A DNA stretch of 64,000 nt from Pontibacter sp. Tf4 (GCF_014212495.1 NZ_JACKZC010000004.1:340644-404643), one strand, 5' to 3'. Shown: positions 36,194 to 45,103, numbered from the stretch's first letter. Notes: generated from the letters alone by a model not told the origin. Translations and numbers: made by a program.

Positions 36194-37495
36194 TTATTGT
36201 ACCTGCGCTTTATCTACACGGGTAGGGGTAGTCTTGCCGAAAACGATGTCGTAGGAGCCAAGCGCGATGCCTTTGATCATGCTGGTCAGGTGGGCCATGT
36301 CGAGCATTTCAAACTCGTCGTTTACGGTGTGGTAGGTTTTGTCCTGGTCCATCTGCACCGACGAAATGGTGTGGGCCGGAACACCCAGGCGGGCCAGTGT
36401 GGCATTGTCGGAGCGGTAGAACAGGTTTTGGGTTGGGTAAGGATCCGGGTGGATACTATAGCCGGTGCCTTCCAGGCGCTTCTGCATCAGGCTGCCCAGG
36501 TCCGATTTGTCGAAGCCGGTCATGTAGGCGCTGTTCGGCCCGAACCTGGAAGGTTTTCCGACCATCTCGATATTGAACATGGCTACGATCTGGTCCGGGT
36601 TGAGCTGCTCCGAGAAGTATTTAGAGCCAAAGCCACCCATTTCTTCGGCCGCGAAAGCAACAAAAAGGATCGTGCGTTCCGGTTTGCGTTGTTTCTGGTA
36701 AAAATCGGCCAGCATCATCATAGCGGAGGTACCGGAGGCGTTGTCGTCGGCGCCGTTGGCGATAGAGTCCCCATCTACTGGCTTTTGTATACCAATGTGG
36801 TCGTAGTGGCCCGAAAACACCACAAATTCATCTTTGCGCTTGCCCTCTATCATGCCCACCAGGTTGGTCAGCTGCAGTTCTTCTACGTTATTCTCAACCT
36901 CTACTTCATAGTTCTGAGGCTGTGCCTGCTCGGTAAGTATAAACACTTTGCTGGCGCCTTTGCCCATTTCCTGTACCATGTTGCCGCGGCGCATGTAGCG
37001 CTGGTAGTTGGCAAATGTGCTGGCATGTTTGGGGTGCACCAGTACCAGGGCATCATCCTGCATCCGGAAAACATGCATCATGGCGTCGCGGGCATTCTCG
37101 TTCTCCCCGATAGGGATGATGCGGCGCTCTTCGCTGGTTTCCCACTCCAGTTCTTTATAGTTGGTGGTAGCAAAAATGTTTTCGGCAGCTATCTGTTCGC
37201 CATTCAGTTTTACTTCCAGTTCCTGCGGCGTCAGGCGGTACATGGTAAATGTCTGCTTAAAACTGTTGGCACCAGGCAGCGGCTTTAGTTTTGATTTCCT
37301 GAATTCGGCAGCAATAAAGTCAGCAGCTTTCTGGGCGCCTGGTGTAAAGGAGGCACGGCCCTGCATGTCATCTGCGCTCAGGGTTTTAACCAGCCGGGTA
37401 GTTTTTTCCTGGGTTATGGTTTTCAGGTTCTGGCCAAAGGCGCCGCCCGAAAGGCATAGCAACAAGGCAGGCAGGGCTACAAAATGTTTTCTCAT
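36194..37495 (-). CDS. Secreted M28 family metallopeptidase
   Basis: A 433-residue exported aminopeptidase-type enzyme (signal peptide MRKHFVALPALLLCLSGGAF). The zinc-binding set is visible in order: FSGHYDHIG, NGADDNASGTSAMM, AFAAEEMGGFGSKYF (catalytic Glu pair), MFNIEMVGK and TYHTVNDEFE. An apical insert at residues 110-210 is typical. It is one of the secreted peptidases in this window and diverges from the permease gene by 92 bp. Confidence 0.95.
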   Translation of the reverse strand: MRKHFVALPALLLCLSGGAFGQNLKTITQEKTTRLVKTLSADDMQGRASFTPGAQKAADFIAAEFRKSKLKPLPGANSFKQTFTMYRLTPQELEVKLNGEQIAAENIFATTNYKELEWETSEERRIIPIGENENARDAMMHVFRMQDDALVLVHPKHASTFANYQRYMRRGNMVQEMGKGASKVFILTEQAQPQNYEVEVENNVEELQLTNLVGMIEGKRKDEFVVFSGHYDHIGIQKPVDGDSIANGADDNASGTSAMMMLADFYQKQRKPERTILFVAFAAEEMGGFGSKYFSEQLNPDQIVAMFNIEMVGKPSRFGPNSAYMTGFDKSDLGSLMQKRLEGTGYSIHPDPYPTQNLFYRSDNATLARLGVPAHTISSVQMDQDKTYHTVNDEFEMLDMAHLTSMIKGIALGSYDIVFGKTTPTRVDKAQVQ

Positions 37496-37587
37496 AGTAA
37501 AAGGTTGGTTATAGTTTCTTGTAGAAGGTTGTTATATTCGTGTATTACAATGTTAAGCAGCATTTAGCTGTACAAGATAGGCGTTTT

Positions 37588-38643
37588 ATGGATACAAGCA
37601 CTAAAGTAAACTGGCTAAAGTTACTGCAATTTGTAGTGTTGGGTGGTGTGGTGCTGTATGTAGGGCAGCCGTTGTTTGTACCGCTCAGCTTTTCGTTGCT
37701 CATCAGTTTTGTGTTGTACCCGATCTGCCGCTGGCTCGAAAGCAAAGGCTGGCCACGCTGGAGCGCCATTGCACTATGCCTGCTGGTGCTGCTGGTTATT
37801 TTTGTAGGACTGGGCTGGCTGTTGTTCAACCAGTTACTGCGCCTGATAGATGAATGGCCTACCCTGCAGCAAAAGCTTCTGGTAGCTTACCACGACCTGA
37901 GCCTGTTTCTGGAATATAACCTGGGTATACAAGTGGCGCGGCAGGCAGTTTGGCTCGAGAACATGGGCAATACCTTAGGGGCAAATGTGCTGGGTATGCT
38001 GCGCGATGTGGTGTATACCTCGGCGGTATCGGTGGTGCTGGTCGTGCTGATTCCGTTGTATGTGGCCCTGATCCTGTACAACCGCGAGCAACTGGCAGGC
38101 GCCCTTTTTTCGCTTTTCCCGAAGGCCCGGCATTATACCATCCGCAGCATTCTGCACGAAACGATAACTACCTACTATAACTTTATAAAAGGCATGGCTA
38201 TAGTGTATGCTATAGTTGGTACACTTAATACCATTGGCCTGCTGTTGATCGGCGTGCCGCATGCCCTGTTTTTTGGAGTGGTGGCTTCTATTCTTACCTT
38301 CATCCCTTATGTGGGCATTACCATCGGGGCTGTGCTGCCCATGACCGTGGCCTGGATAACCTATGATTCGGCCTGGTACCCGGCAGGGGTAGTGATCGTG
38401 TTTGCCGTGGTGCAGTACCTGGAAGCCAACCTTATTTTTCCGTGGGCAGTGAGTTACAGACTGCAGGTAAATATGCTGTTCACGCTGCTGGCTATAGTTG
38501 CTGGCGGTATTCTGTGGGGAGCTTCCGGCATGATCCTGTTCATCCCGTTCCTGGCCATCCTGAAACTGATCGCTGATAAGTACGAAAGCCTAAAGCCTGT
38601 ATCGCTGCTTCTGGGCACCAACGACACCCGAAAGAATGCTTAA
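37588..38643 (+). CDS. AI-2E family (PerM-like) membrane transporter
   Basis: A 351-residue membrane protein with about eight hydrophobic segments. The periplasmic-type loop after segment 3 (INEWPTLQQKL-like) and the segment FIPYVGITIGAVLPMTVAW fit the AI-2E/PerM family. VIVFAVVQYLEANLIFPWAV is the second characteristic segment. Known members export AI-2 or act as ion/proton antiporters; the substrate here is unknown. ATG 37588 starts the hydrophilic N-terminus. The 3' end overlaps the convergent GNAT gene by 4 bp. Confidence 0.92.
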   Translation: MDTSTKVNWLKLLQFVVLGGVVLYVGQPLFVPLSFSLLISFVLYPICRWLESKGWPRWSAIALCLLVLLVIFVGLGWLLFNQLLRLIDEWPTLQQKLLVAYHDLSLFLEYNLGIQVARQAVWLENMGNTLGANVLGMLRDVVYTSAVSVVLVVLIPLYVALILYNREQLAGALFSLFPKARHYTIRSILHETITTYYNFIKGMAIVYAIVGTLNTIGLLLIGVPHALFFGVVASILTFIPYVGITIGAVLPMTVAWITYDSAWYPAGVVIVFAVVQYLEANLIFPWAVSYRLQVNMLFTLLAIVAGGILWGASGMILFIPFLAILKLIADKYESLKPVSLLLGTNDTRKNA

Positions 38644-39200
38644 AGCTGCTCCGGCTGCCATTCCCGCTTTAGTAAACTATACACCTGCAGGTCATGGAAG
38701 TAGCCGTTCAGTAGTTCGCCATCGCGTTCGATGCCTTCTTTGGTAAAGCCTAATTTCTGGGGGATGTTGCTGCTGCGGTGGTTGCCAAGCGCTACTTTCA
38801 GCTGTACACGGTTCATGTGCAGGTCCTCGAAAGCATGCTGCACCAAACGGCTGCAACTACGGCGCATGATCCCTTTTCCCTGCTCGTGCTCACTCAGCCA
38901 GTAACCAATCTCCAGTTTGCGGTTAAAATACTCTATGCTCTTAAACCCGATCAGCCCAACAATAGCCTCATTCGCTACAATCACAAAAACCTTATCGGTG
39001 GTGCTGCCAACTATAGTTTGCAGGTACAGCGCGGTATCGGTTCCCTGTTTGGTAAGGTCTACAAATGGGAGCCACTGGCGCAGGTAAGGCCGTTGGGTAT
39101 CAATTATCCGGTACAGAGCCCCGGCGTCGGCAACAGTAACCGGGCGCAGGTACAGGTCCGGGGCAATAGGAAGGATAGCGGGTGTTGTTGTTTTTTCCAT
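38640..39200 (-). CDS. GNAT N-acetyltransferase (RimJ/RimL type)
   Basis: A 186-residue acetyltransferase. LYLRPVTVADAGALYRIID starts the fold, EIGYWLSEHEQGKGIMRRSC is the acetyl-CoA loop and LGFTKEGIERDGELLNGYF is the closing segment typical of RimJ/RimL proteins. The frame opens at 39284, but ATG 39200 gives MEKTTTPAILPIAPDLYL as a usual start. The target is unknown. It is the second of three GNAT genes in the window. Confidence 0.92.
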   Translation of the reverse strand: MEKTTTPAILPIAPDLYLRPVTVADAGALYRIIDTQRPYLRQWLPFVDLTKQGTDTALYLQTIVGSTTDKVFVIVANEAIVGLIGFKSIEYFNRKLEIGYWLSEHEQGKGIMRRSCSRLVQHAFEDLHMNRVQLKVALGNHRSSNIPQKLGFTKEGIERDGELLNGYFHDLQVYSLLKREWQPEQL

Positions 39201-39332
39201 AGTCAGGTAATGTTGCGTAGGAGCCAGCCGGTACTTCGGTGCGCTAAGCTGGCAGGTGTAAATGCTGCGACCGAAACCAAACATTTATACTTGCTTATAG
39301 TTTAAGTAAGTACAAACCTTTGCTGCACGAAT

Positions 39333-39941
39333 ATGAGAAAATATTTACACTTTTGGTTTATAGCTTCCCTGCTAACTATAGTTTGCCAGCCCGCTTTTTC
39401 CCAGAACGAGGGCCCCGAGCTACGTTGGGGAGCCAAAGTAGGCGTAAACCTCGCCCGGATATCAGACGACCCGGGCCTGCAGGACATGGACACCGGACTT
39501 GGAACAGAATTCGGCATTTACGGGCGCATCGGCGACCGGTTTTACGTACAGCCCGGCCTCGACTTTGTAACCTACAAAACACACATCATCCGGACGGTGC
39601 AGCCGCGGCCGGGTGAGCGCGATGCATTTGTAACCAACTACCTGCGCGTGCCAGCCCTGATCGGTTACCGCACCAACTACGAAGGCAGCGTGCTTTCGCA
39701 TCTTCGGTTCTTTGTTGGGCCTGCCTTTGCTTTTAATGTGGGCGTAAAAGACAATAACCTGGACGTGCGGCGCAAAGATGTACGCAATGCGCAGTTCAGC
39801 CTGAGTGGCGGCGCCGGGTTCGATATCCGTTTCCTGAACTTCGATGTTACCTACCACCACGGTATCAGCACTGTTTTTAACAACAATAATTCGGAAGGCA
39901 AAACCAAAGCTTTCTCGCTAACGGCTGGCATCGCTTTTTAA
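39333..39941 (+). CDS. PorT-like outer-membrane beta-barrel protein
   Basis: A 202-residue exported protein: signal peptide to about residue 24 (QPAFSQ), then alternating amphipathic strands. ELRWGAKVGVNLARISDD, FYVQPGLDFVTYKTHI and LRFFVGPAFAFNVGVKD fit the PorT/OMP_b-brl_2 family of eight-stranded barrels. It ends in a strand finishing with F (SLTAGIAF), the usual signal for barrel insertion. Its function is unknown. Confidence 0.88.
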   Translation: MRKYLHFWFIASLLTIVCQPAFSQNEGPELRWGAKVGVNLARISDDPGLQDMDTGLGTEFGIYGRIGDRFYVQPGLDFVTYKTHIIRTVQPRPGERDAFVTNYLRVPALIGYRTNYEGSVLSHLRFFVGPAFAFNVGVKDNNLDVRRKDVRNAQFSLSGGAGFDIRFLNFDVTYHHGISTVFNNNNSEGKTKAFSLTAGIAF

Positions 39942-39957
39942 ACTATAGTTGCTGAGC

Positions 39958-40158
39958 TTAATCTGTCTCTTCCAGGGTAAAGATATCTTCTACTTTCTGG
40001 TTGAACATGCGCGCAATTTTTAAGGCCAGTACCGTTGAGGGCACGTATTTGCTCAGCTCCATGGCGTTTATGGTCTGGCGGCTGACCCCGATCTTTTTGG
40101 CCAGCTCTTCCTGGGTTAAATTATGGATAGCCCGCTGCACTTTTAACGTATTTTTCAT
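39958..40158 (-). CDS. XRE family HTH regulator
   Basis: A 66-residue Cro/CI-type DNA-binding protein with one HTH: LTQEELAKKIGVSRQTINAM, then LSKYVPSTVLALKIARMF. It overlaps the upstream membrane-protein gene by 4 bp (ATGA type), so translation is coupled. Three related palindromes (40643-40698) upstream of the operon are its likely binding sites. Small HTH plus membrane protein is a recurring pair in Bacteroidota and Firmicutes. Confidence 0.95.
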   Translation of the reverse strand: MKNTLKVQRAIHNLTQEELAKKIGVSRQTINAMELSKYVPSTVLALKIARMFNQKVEDIFTLEETD

Positions 40159-40625
40159 GCAATGGCGGCTTTGGATGTGCGGTAAAGGATGAAGTTAAAC
40201 CTTATCAGGAAGATGATGAGCAGCGTAAGCATGTTGAGCAGCAGCACCTGGTAAAACGCCAGCCCATAAATAAACAGCACCGAAAACAGCAGGAAGCCAT
40301 AGTTAATATAAGTGGCCCATAACAACGACTCCAGCCTGATCTGCGAGATGTATTCGTCTTCGTCTTTCTCTCTGGAGAAAGCTGCCAGCAACCCGCCAAC
40401 TATAGCTGTCACGGCAATCAGCTCGTCAAAAATGTTATTCTCTACCAGCTTGAAAGCTTTGGCAGATTCAAAGATACCGCCATCGTAAAGGGCAAAAACT
40501 GTTGTATTTAATTCAAAAAGTGGGTTATCAGCCATAATAGCCAGAAAGCCAACTATAAGCGATGGCACCAGCAGCACCCAGCCCAGCAGCTTATACCGGT
40601 GCGGAAAAAGGAATCGTGTTTTCAT
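40155..40625 (-). CDS. Membrane protein of an HTH-regulator pair
   Basis: A 156-residue protein with four membrane segments (about 13-30, 68-82, 105-125, 128-146). The central cytosolic loop carries EKDEDEYISQIRLESLLWA. It overlaps the HTH regulator gene and is first in that two-gene operon. I recognise the pairing but not a biochemical function. The membrane partner may sense a stress and control the regulator, as in similar pairs; this is inference. Confidence 0.82.
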   Translation of the reverse strand: MKTRFLFPHRYKLLGWVLLVPSLIVGFLAIMADNPLFELNTTVFALYDGGIFESAKAFKLVENNIFDELIAVTAIVGGLLAAFSREKDEDEYISQIRLESLLWATYINYGFLLFSVLFIYGLAFYQVLLLNMLTLLIIFLIRFNFILYRTSKAAIA

Positions 40626-40642
40626 GGTTTTCTATTGATTTT

Positions 40643-40698
40643 GTAAAGTATTCTTTACAAAAGTAAAGAATACTTTACAAAAGTAAAGCTTGTTTTAC
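40643..40698 (-). promoter_or_regulatory. Triple palindromic operator of the HTH operon
   Basis: GTAAAGTATTCTTTAC (40643-40658), GTAAAGAATACTTTAC (40663-40678) and GTAAAGCTTGTTTTAC (40683-40698) are 16-bp near-palindromes separated by AAAA, at an exact 20-bp period. They begin 18 bp upstream of the operon start. Same-face spacing and number suggest cooperative autoregulation by the XRE protein. Confidence 0.8.
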
Positions 40699-40846
40699 TT
40701 TTTGTTTGATGATTTTTACAAATATGTGGTAAACTTATGGCGGGGCATGGCAGAAGAACTATAGTTGCAGGTTGAAATTTGTAGCTGCCGGAGCCGGAAG
40801 TATAAACCTTAACCGCGTATAGTTGTTGAGATAAAAAAATCTATAG

Positions 40847-41815
40847 TTGGAAACATACGATATACTGATCATCGGGGGAGGGCCCATCGGGCTAGCCTGC
40901 GGACTGGAAGCAAAAAAAGCCGGACTACGGTATGTGATTGTGGAGAAGGGCTGCCTGGTTAATTCGCTGTTCAATTACCCGCTTAACATGACCTTTTTCT
41001 CCACTGCCGACCGGCTGGAAATTGGCGGCTATCCGTTCCCAAGCATCCATGCAAAACCAAACCGCTCCGAAGCACTGGAATATTACCGCAAAGTAGCCGA
41101 AACCGGACAACTGAACACCCGCCTGTTTGAAGAAGTGCTGGCCGTAACCTCACAGGATGATGAACAATACCTGGTAAGCACCAGCAAAGCCAACTATTGC
41201 GCCAAACACATTATAGTTGCCACCGGCTTTTACGACATCCCGAACCTGCTGAACATTAAAGGCGAAGAGCTGCCCAAGGTGCGCCATTATTACTACGACC
41301 CGCATTACTACTATAAGCAAAAAGTGCTGGTAGTTGGTGCCAATAACTCCTCTGCAGACGTGGCCCTGGAAACATACCGCAAAGGTGCTGAGGTAACTAT
41401 AGTGGTGCGCGACCCGGAACTCGGCAGCATTAAATACTGGACAAAACCCGACCTGGAAAACCGCATTGCCGAAGGCGAGATCACAGCCTATTTCAGCTCT
41501 ACCTTACTCGAGATCCGGGAAAATGAAGTGGACATCCAGACCCCGGATGGCGTGATAACGATAGCCAACGACTTTGTAATGGCCATGACCGGCTATCAAC
41601 CCAATTTCACGTTCCTGAAAAAACTGGGCATAACATTGAGCCACGACGCCCTGAAACACCCCACCCACAACCCCGACACCATGGAAACCAACATGCCCCG
41701 CATTTATTTAGCCGGCGTAGTGTGTGGTGGCATGGATACGCGCGTCTGGTTCATCGAAAACTCCCGAATTCACGCCCAAAAAATTGTGCAGCACATTACA
41801 GAAGCTACTGTGTAA
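40847..41815 (+). CDS. ypdA: YpdA family bacillithiol-disulfide reductase (putative)
   Basis: A 322-residue flavoprotein. IIGGGPIGLACGLEAKKAGL near the N-terminus binds FAD, and VVGANNSSADVALETYRKGA carries the NADPH-binding GxNxSA variant typical of YpdA. MTGYQPNFTFLKKLG is the later conserved segment. There is no CxxC pair, as expected for YpdA. The start is TTG 40847 (METYDILIIGGG). YpdA reduces bacillithiol disulfide in Firmicutes, and many Bacteroidota also make bacillithiol. That use here is inferred. It is monocistronic. Confidence 0.92.
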   Translation: METYDILIIGGGPIGLACGLEAKKAGLRYVIVEKGCLVNSLFNYPLNMTFFSTADRLEIGGYPFPSIHAKPNRSEALEYYRKVAETGQLNTRLFEEVLAVTSQDDEQYLVSTSKANYCAKHIIVATGFYDIPNLLNIKGEELPKVRHYYYDPHYYYKQKVLVVGANNSSADVALETYRKGAEVTIVVRDPELGSIKYWTKPDLENRIAEGEITAYFSSTLLEIRENEVDIQTPDGVITIANDFVMAMTGYQPNFTFLKKLGITLSHDALKHPTHNPDTMETNMPRIYLAGVVCGGMDTRVWFIENSRIHAQKIVQHITEATV

Positions 41816-41933
41816 CTATAGGTGAATATGGATGCTTTTCTAAACTATAGTTCGTGGTTTTGCTGCTTTCGCTGTGCTGGATCAGGAATTCTGAAAGAGC
41901 AGATTGAGCCACATCCATAGTAATGGTATAATT

Positions 41934-42139
41934 CCCCTCCTGGGACTGGCCGTTTCATTCTCTCATTTTGCCCTCGCTCGCGTCCCGCGAGTGTGCGCTA
42001 TTTAGTGGCGTCCCGCCACTTGTGCTTAGGCACAGGTTTAAGCGGCCAGAGGCCGCAGGTAACTCACACTCGCGGGACGCGAGCGAGGGCATAAAAAGCA
42101 GGGTTTAGCAGAATGAAACGACCCTGCTCTCAGGAGGGG
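41934..42139. repeat. Nested palindrome related to the DUF559 element
   Basis: Three layers of inverted repeats: CCCCTCCTG (41934-41942) with CAGGAGGGG (42131-42139); CGTTTCATTCT (41951-41961) with its complement (42110-42120); and a perfect 27-bp pair at 41969-41995 and 42065-42091 around CTCGCGTCCCGCGAG. Inside are GTGGCGTCCCGCCAC and the string GTTTAAGCGGCCAGAGGCC. The last, read on the minus strand, matches the left spacer of the DUF559 element (GGCCTCTGGCC then TTTAAAC). No coding frame is present, so it looks like a gene-less relative. Confidence 0.85.
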
Positions 42140-42203
42140 TAGATTTAATTGGCAACTAAAAACTATAGTCAGCGCTGCTGCCATGCTTGTCCTTAACGGG
42201 CCA

Positions 42204-42251
42204 GTTGAGTTACAAACTCAACACCATCGTTAGGCACGAGTTGCAAACTCG
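42204..42251. repeat. Two REP-like hairpins of type GAGTTxCAAACTC
   Basis: GTTGAGTT-ACA-AACTCAAC (42204-42222) and CGAGTT-GCA-AACTCG (42237-42251). The two share loop and half-stem, 14 bp apart. Confidence 0.8.
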
Positions 42252-42352
42252 CACCAGCCAGAAGGCAAGTATAGGCCCGCAGAAAAGAAGACACAAACCA
42301 CCCATTAAATGATTAGTGTAAAACCTAACAACTAACAACCAACAACCAACAA

Positions 42353-43024
42353 CTACTTTCCTGGCTTACGGAACGGCCGGCTGGAGTTCTGGCGACTGTC
42401 GTAGTGGCGGCCACCGGTTGGTTTTTTATGGGCTGGTTTGGTGTATGTGCTGCCGGCAGTCAGGCTTTTGAGTTTGGTTACTTCTTCGGGGGTAAGCTCG
42501 CGGTACTCGCCGGGTTGCAGATCGCCAATCGTTAATGGGCCTATAGCTGGTCTGATCAGGCGCAAAGTAGGATAACCTACGGCTGCTGTCATGCGGCGCA
42601 CCTGCCGGTTCATGCCCTGTGTTATCTTTATTTCTACCCAGGTAGCCGGTATGTTCTTCCGGAAACGGATAGGAGTGGAGCGCTCCCACACCTGTGGCTC
42701 CGGCTCTAAAATACGTGCCTTGGCTGGCGCAGTTTTCACGCCTTTTATAGTTACACCACGTCGCAGTTCTTCCAGCGCTTCGTTGGTAGGTACACCATCT
42801 ACCTGCACCCAATAGGTTTTCTCGATCTTAAATTTCGGGTCTGATAAGCGGTGCTGTAAGGTTTTGTCATCTGTAAGCAGTACCAACCCTTCGCTGTCGT
42901 AGTCCAGGCGGCCGACTGGGTAAATGCCGGAAACCTTTACATAGTCTTTCAAGGTGGCTCTTCCGGTCTCGTCTGTGAACTGCGTGAGCACCTCGTACGG
43001 CTTATTTAAGATGATGTACTTCAA
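42353..43024 (-). CDS. rRNA pseudouridine synthase (RsuA/RluE-like)
   Basis: A 223-residue enzyme of the RsuA class. The catalytic aspartate lies in PVGRLDYDSEGLVLLTDD, followed by KTYWVQVDGVP and ITQGMNRQVRRMTAAVGYPT, both standard. There is no N-terminal S4 domain, as in RluE-type enzymes modifying 23S rRNA. The start is TTG 43024 (MKYIILNKPYEVL). The basic, Ser/Arg-rich C-terminus (about 195-223) is an extension of unknown role. The exact RNA target cannot be fixed from sequence alone. Confidence 0.93.
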   Translation of the reverse strand: MKYIILNKPYEVLTQFTDETGRATLKDYVKVSGIYPVGRLDYDSEGLVLLTDDKTLQHRLSDPKFKIEKTYWVQVDGVPTNEALEELRRGVTIKGVKTAPAKARILEPEPQVWERSTPIRFRKNIPATWVEIKITQGMNRQVRRMTAAVGYPTLRLIRPAIGPLTIGDLQPGEYRELTPEEVTKLKSLTAGSTYTKPAHKKPTGGRHYDSRQNSSRPFRKPGK

Positions 43025-43037
43025 GGGGGATTAGAAA

Positions 43038-43646
43038 TTAGAAATTATTGATGGCTTGTTGTTTTGTTCCCCAGTTTGGTTTCAGTTGTTCAAATTCGGG
43101 GAGCAGCAAAGATAAAGAAACGGAATCTTCGTTGATGCCATCGACCACATAATGGCCACGGGCATTACCTTCTACGGTGAAGCCATAGTGCTTCAGTAGC
43201 TTACCTGACGGAATGTTATAGTCTGCAATATAAGCTTCGATGCGGTACAGGTTCATGTGCTCGAAGCCATAAGTCAGCACCACTCCCAGCGCTTCTTTCA
43301 TATAGCCTTTACCTTTGTCGGCATCATTAAAAAGCTCATAGCCGATTTCGGCGCGGCGGTGCGTTGGCACCCAGGTGTGGTAACCGCATTTGCCCAGCAC
43401 GCGGCCGGTTTCTTTATCCAGTATATGAAAAGCCTTGAAAGTAGCGTAATACGTGACCATCCCCTTCGCATATTTCTCGCGCTCTGTATCCACTTCTTTG
43501 CTTGTTGTAAAACCAAGGTACTCGGCAATGCGGGAGTTGTTAAACTCGGTAAACAGATGCTGGTACACTTCGGGGCTCAGCTCGCGCAGGTACAGCCGGT
43601 CAGTTTCCAGGCATATTTGGCCGGGGAAAAGTAGTTGTTTTTTCAT
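43038..43646 (-). CDS. GNAT N-acetyltransferase (RimJ/RimL type)
   Basis: A 202-residue acetyltransferase: LETDRLYLRELSPEVYQHL at the start, EIGYELFNDADKGKGYMKEA at the acetyl-CoA loop and NIPSGKLLKHYGFTVEGNAR near the end. It lies 13 bp upstream of the pseudouridine synthase gene on the same strand, so the two may be co-transcribed. The target is unknown. Confidence 0.92.
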   Translation of the reverse strand: MKKQLLFPGQICLETDRLYLRELSPEVYQHLFTEFNNSRIAEYLGFTTSKEVDTEREKYAKGMVTYYATFKAFHILDKETGRVLGKCGYHTWVPTHRRAEIGYELFNDADKGKGYMKEALGVVLTYGFEHMNLYRIEAYIADYNIPSGKLLKHYGFTVEGNARGHYVVDGINEDSVSLSLLLPEFEQLKPNWGTKQQAINNF

Positions 43647-44651
43647 AGGTGAGGTAGTTGGTAAAATGGTAGTACGAATTACGAGTTTTTTTCCTCTAGT
43701 TGTTAGGATGGGGCATAGTTTTATGGTTGGTGGTTTTGACTCTATCTGGTTTGCCTCACCCCAGCCTTTCTTAAAAGCAGGAGAGGGTGATTGTGTCTGA
43801 ATCAGGATTTTCAGGATTTTGGGATTTCCAAGATAGGACCTTCGCTATAGTTTGAGTTATAGTTCTATAGTTGAGAAATAACCCACCCCTGCCCCTCCCG
43901 AGAGGGGAATTTTGGCTATAGTTATAGTTTAGATTATAGTTTTATAGTTACGTTTTGTCATCCCCCTGCCCCTTCGAAGAGGGACTTTTCTGCTGATGCT
44001 ATGATTGGCTCTCCTATAGTTTTATAGTAGCCGTGGTCCAACCACCCCTACCCCTCCTTATCCAAGGAGGGGAACTCTGATACTGCTATAGTTTAAATTT
44101 TAGTTCTATAGTTACAGACCACGAGCAGGACAGGTCCCGACCTGTCCCTACAGAATTACAACCACGTGTAAAACAGATCTGCTCTAACCAAGAGACAGTA
44201 AGCAAACTATAGCTAAATCATAAACTATCGAATATGATTTCAGTCTTTGGGTTGAGCGCCTTGTAGATTTCCGGTGCCTGTAGGGCATTGCGAGGTACGA
44301 GCAAAGGAAATGTACACCGCGCGATGCCCGAAGACGGGGCCTCCCGGCCCAGGAGGGAGCCAAGCTAACTATAGAACTATAGGCTCTTAGAGCTCCCTGG
44401 ATGAGAGGCAACTATAGAACAACGGCTTGGTTCGGGTATTAAGCAAAGTAAACTATAGAACTATAGCTGATCGAACTATAGTCTGAGATAGATTTCTCAC
44501 GCTGTTCGAAATGACAGTAACAGAACCCATAGGACATATAAGATGTCTCGGCTGCGCTCGACATGACAGCATAGAACACAGAACCAAACTAAAGAACAAA
44601 AGGCGTCACTATTACAGCGACGCCTGATGCCTTTTCAACTTTGCCAAATCT
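43647..44651. other. One-kilobase spacer with composite repeat copy 2; no gene
   Basis: Almost all of it is the composite repeat (43795-44569). The flanks are about 150 and 80 bp, with a promoter-like A+T stretch near the GNAT gene. A frame at 44184-44411 is a translation of repeat module d and is not considered a gene. Confidence 0.7.
43795..44569 (+). repeat. Composite intergenic repeat, copy 2
   Basis: Same module order a-b-c-d-e as copy 1, but module b appears three times (about 43884, 43960 and 44035). It carries the densest CTATAG run in the window, for example several AACTATAG words at 44360-44490. Module e at the end reads GATAGATTTCTCACGCTG then CTCGGCTGCGCTCGACATGA. Confidence 0.85.
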
Positions 44652-45092
44652 TTATCTCGAAGCCCGGTTATCGTCCAGGCGTTTCAGTAACATTTTTGTG
44701 AAATCGCGTTCGCCGCGGTAGAGTTTAATGAGCTGCTTGTTGGAGATCACTCTTAAATAACGGGTGGCATATTCCTGCTCCAGAGCAAGCTCTTTTTCGC
44801 GGGTAACAAACATATCGTCGATGCGGGTTTTAGCTTCCTGCTCGGTCAGGGCATCTACATCCTGGCGGTAGCCACTGCGGTACGATTTTATCAGCTCGCG
44901 GCGCTTGGCTTCGTATTCGTTATACAGGGGCCAGAATTTTTGTGCCTGGTCTGCGGTAAGCTCCATTTTATCGGTCAGGAACGCTACTTTGGCGGCTTCC
45001 ACACGTTCCTTGGAAGCACGGTCTTGTGCCACAGCCTGAGTGCCGGCAAAGGTTAGCACGCAAAAAATCAAAAGTAAAAAATATCGTTTCAT
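44652..45092 (-). CDS. Spy/LTXXQ-like periplasmic protein
   Basis: A 146-residue exported protein (signal peptide to TQAVAQ, about residue 22). The mature part is helical and charged, with LTADQAQKFWPLYNEYEAKR near residue 41, which fits the LTxxQ motif of Spy/CpxP-type chaperones and related metal-sensing proteins. It is the last gene of an operon with a sigma factor and a probable anti-sigma protein, as is common for such periplasmic sensors. The stress signal is unknown. Confidence 0.82.
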   Translation of the reverse strand: MKRYFLLLIFCVLTFAGTQAVAQDRASKERVEAAKVAFLTDKMELTADQAQKFWPLYNEYEAKRRELIKSYRSGYRQDVDALTEQEAKTRIDDMFVTREKELALEQEYATRYLRVISNKQLIKLYRGERDFTKMLLKRLDDNRASR

Positions 45093-45103
45093 ATTCGGGT
45101 GAA

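Larger units (their letters stand above)
41816..42352. other. Long spacer packed with palindromic repeats; no gene
   Basis: Contains the nested palindrome 41934-42139, two small hairpins of the form GAGTTxCAAACTC (42204-42222 and 42237-42251), several CTATAG words and a final low-complexity word run (CAACAACCAACAACCAACAAC-like, about 42325-42355). No open frame of note. Confidence 0.7.

Noticed and set aside
44184..44411. Short minus-strand coding frame (75 codons)
   Set aside because: It translates module d of a composite repeat; the same residues appear in a frame at 55006-55296 of another copy. It looks like non-coding repeat read as protein.
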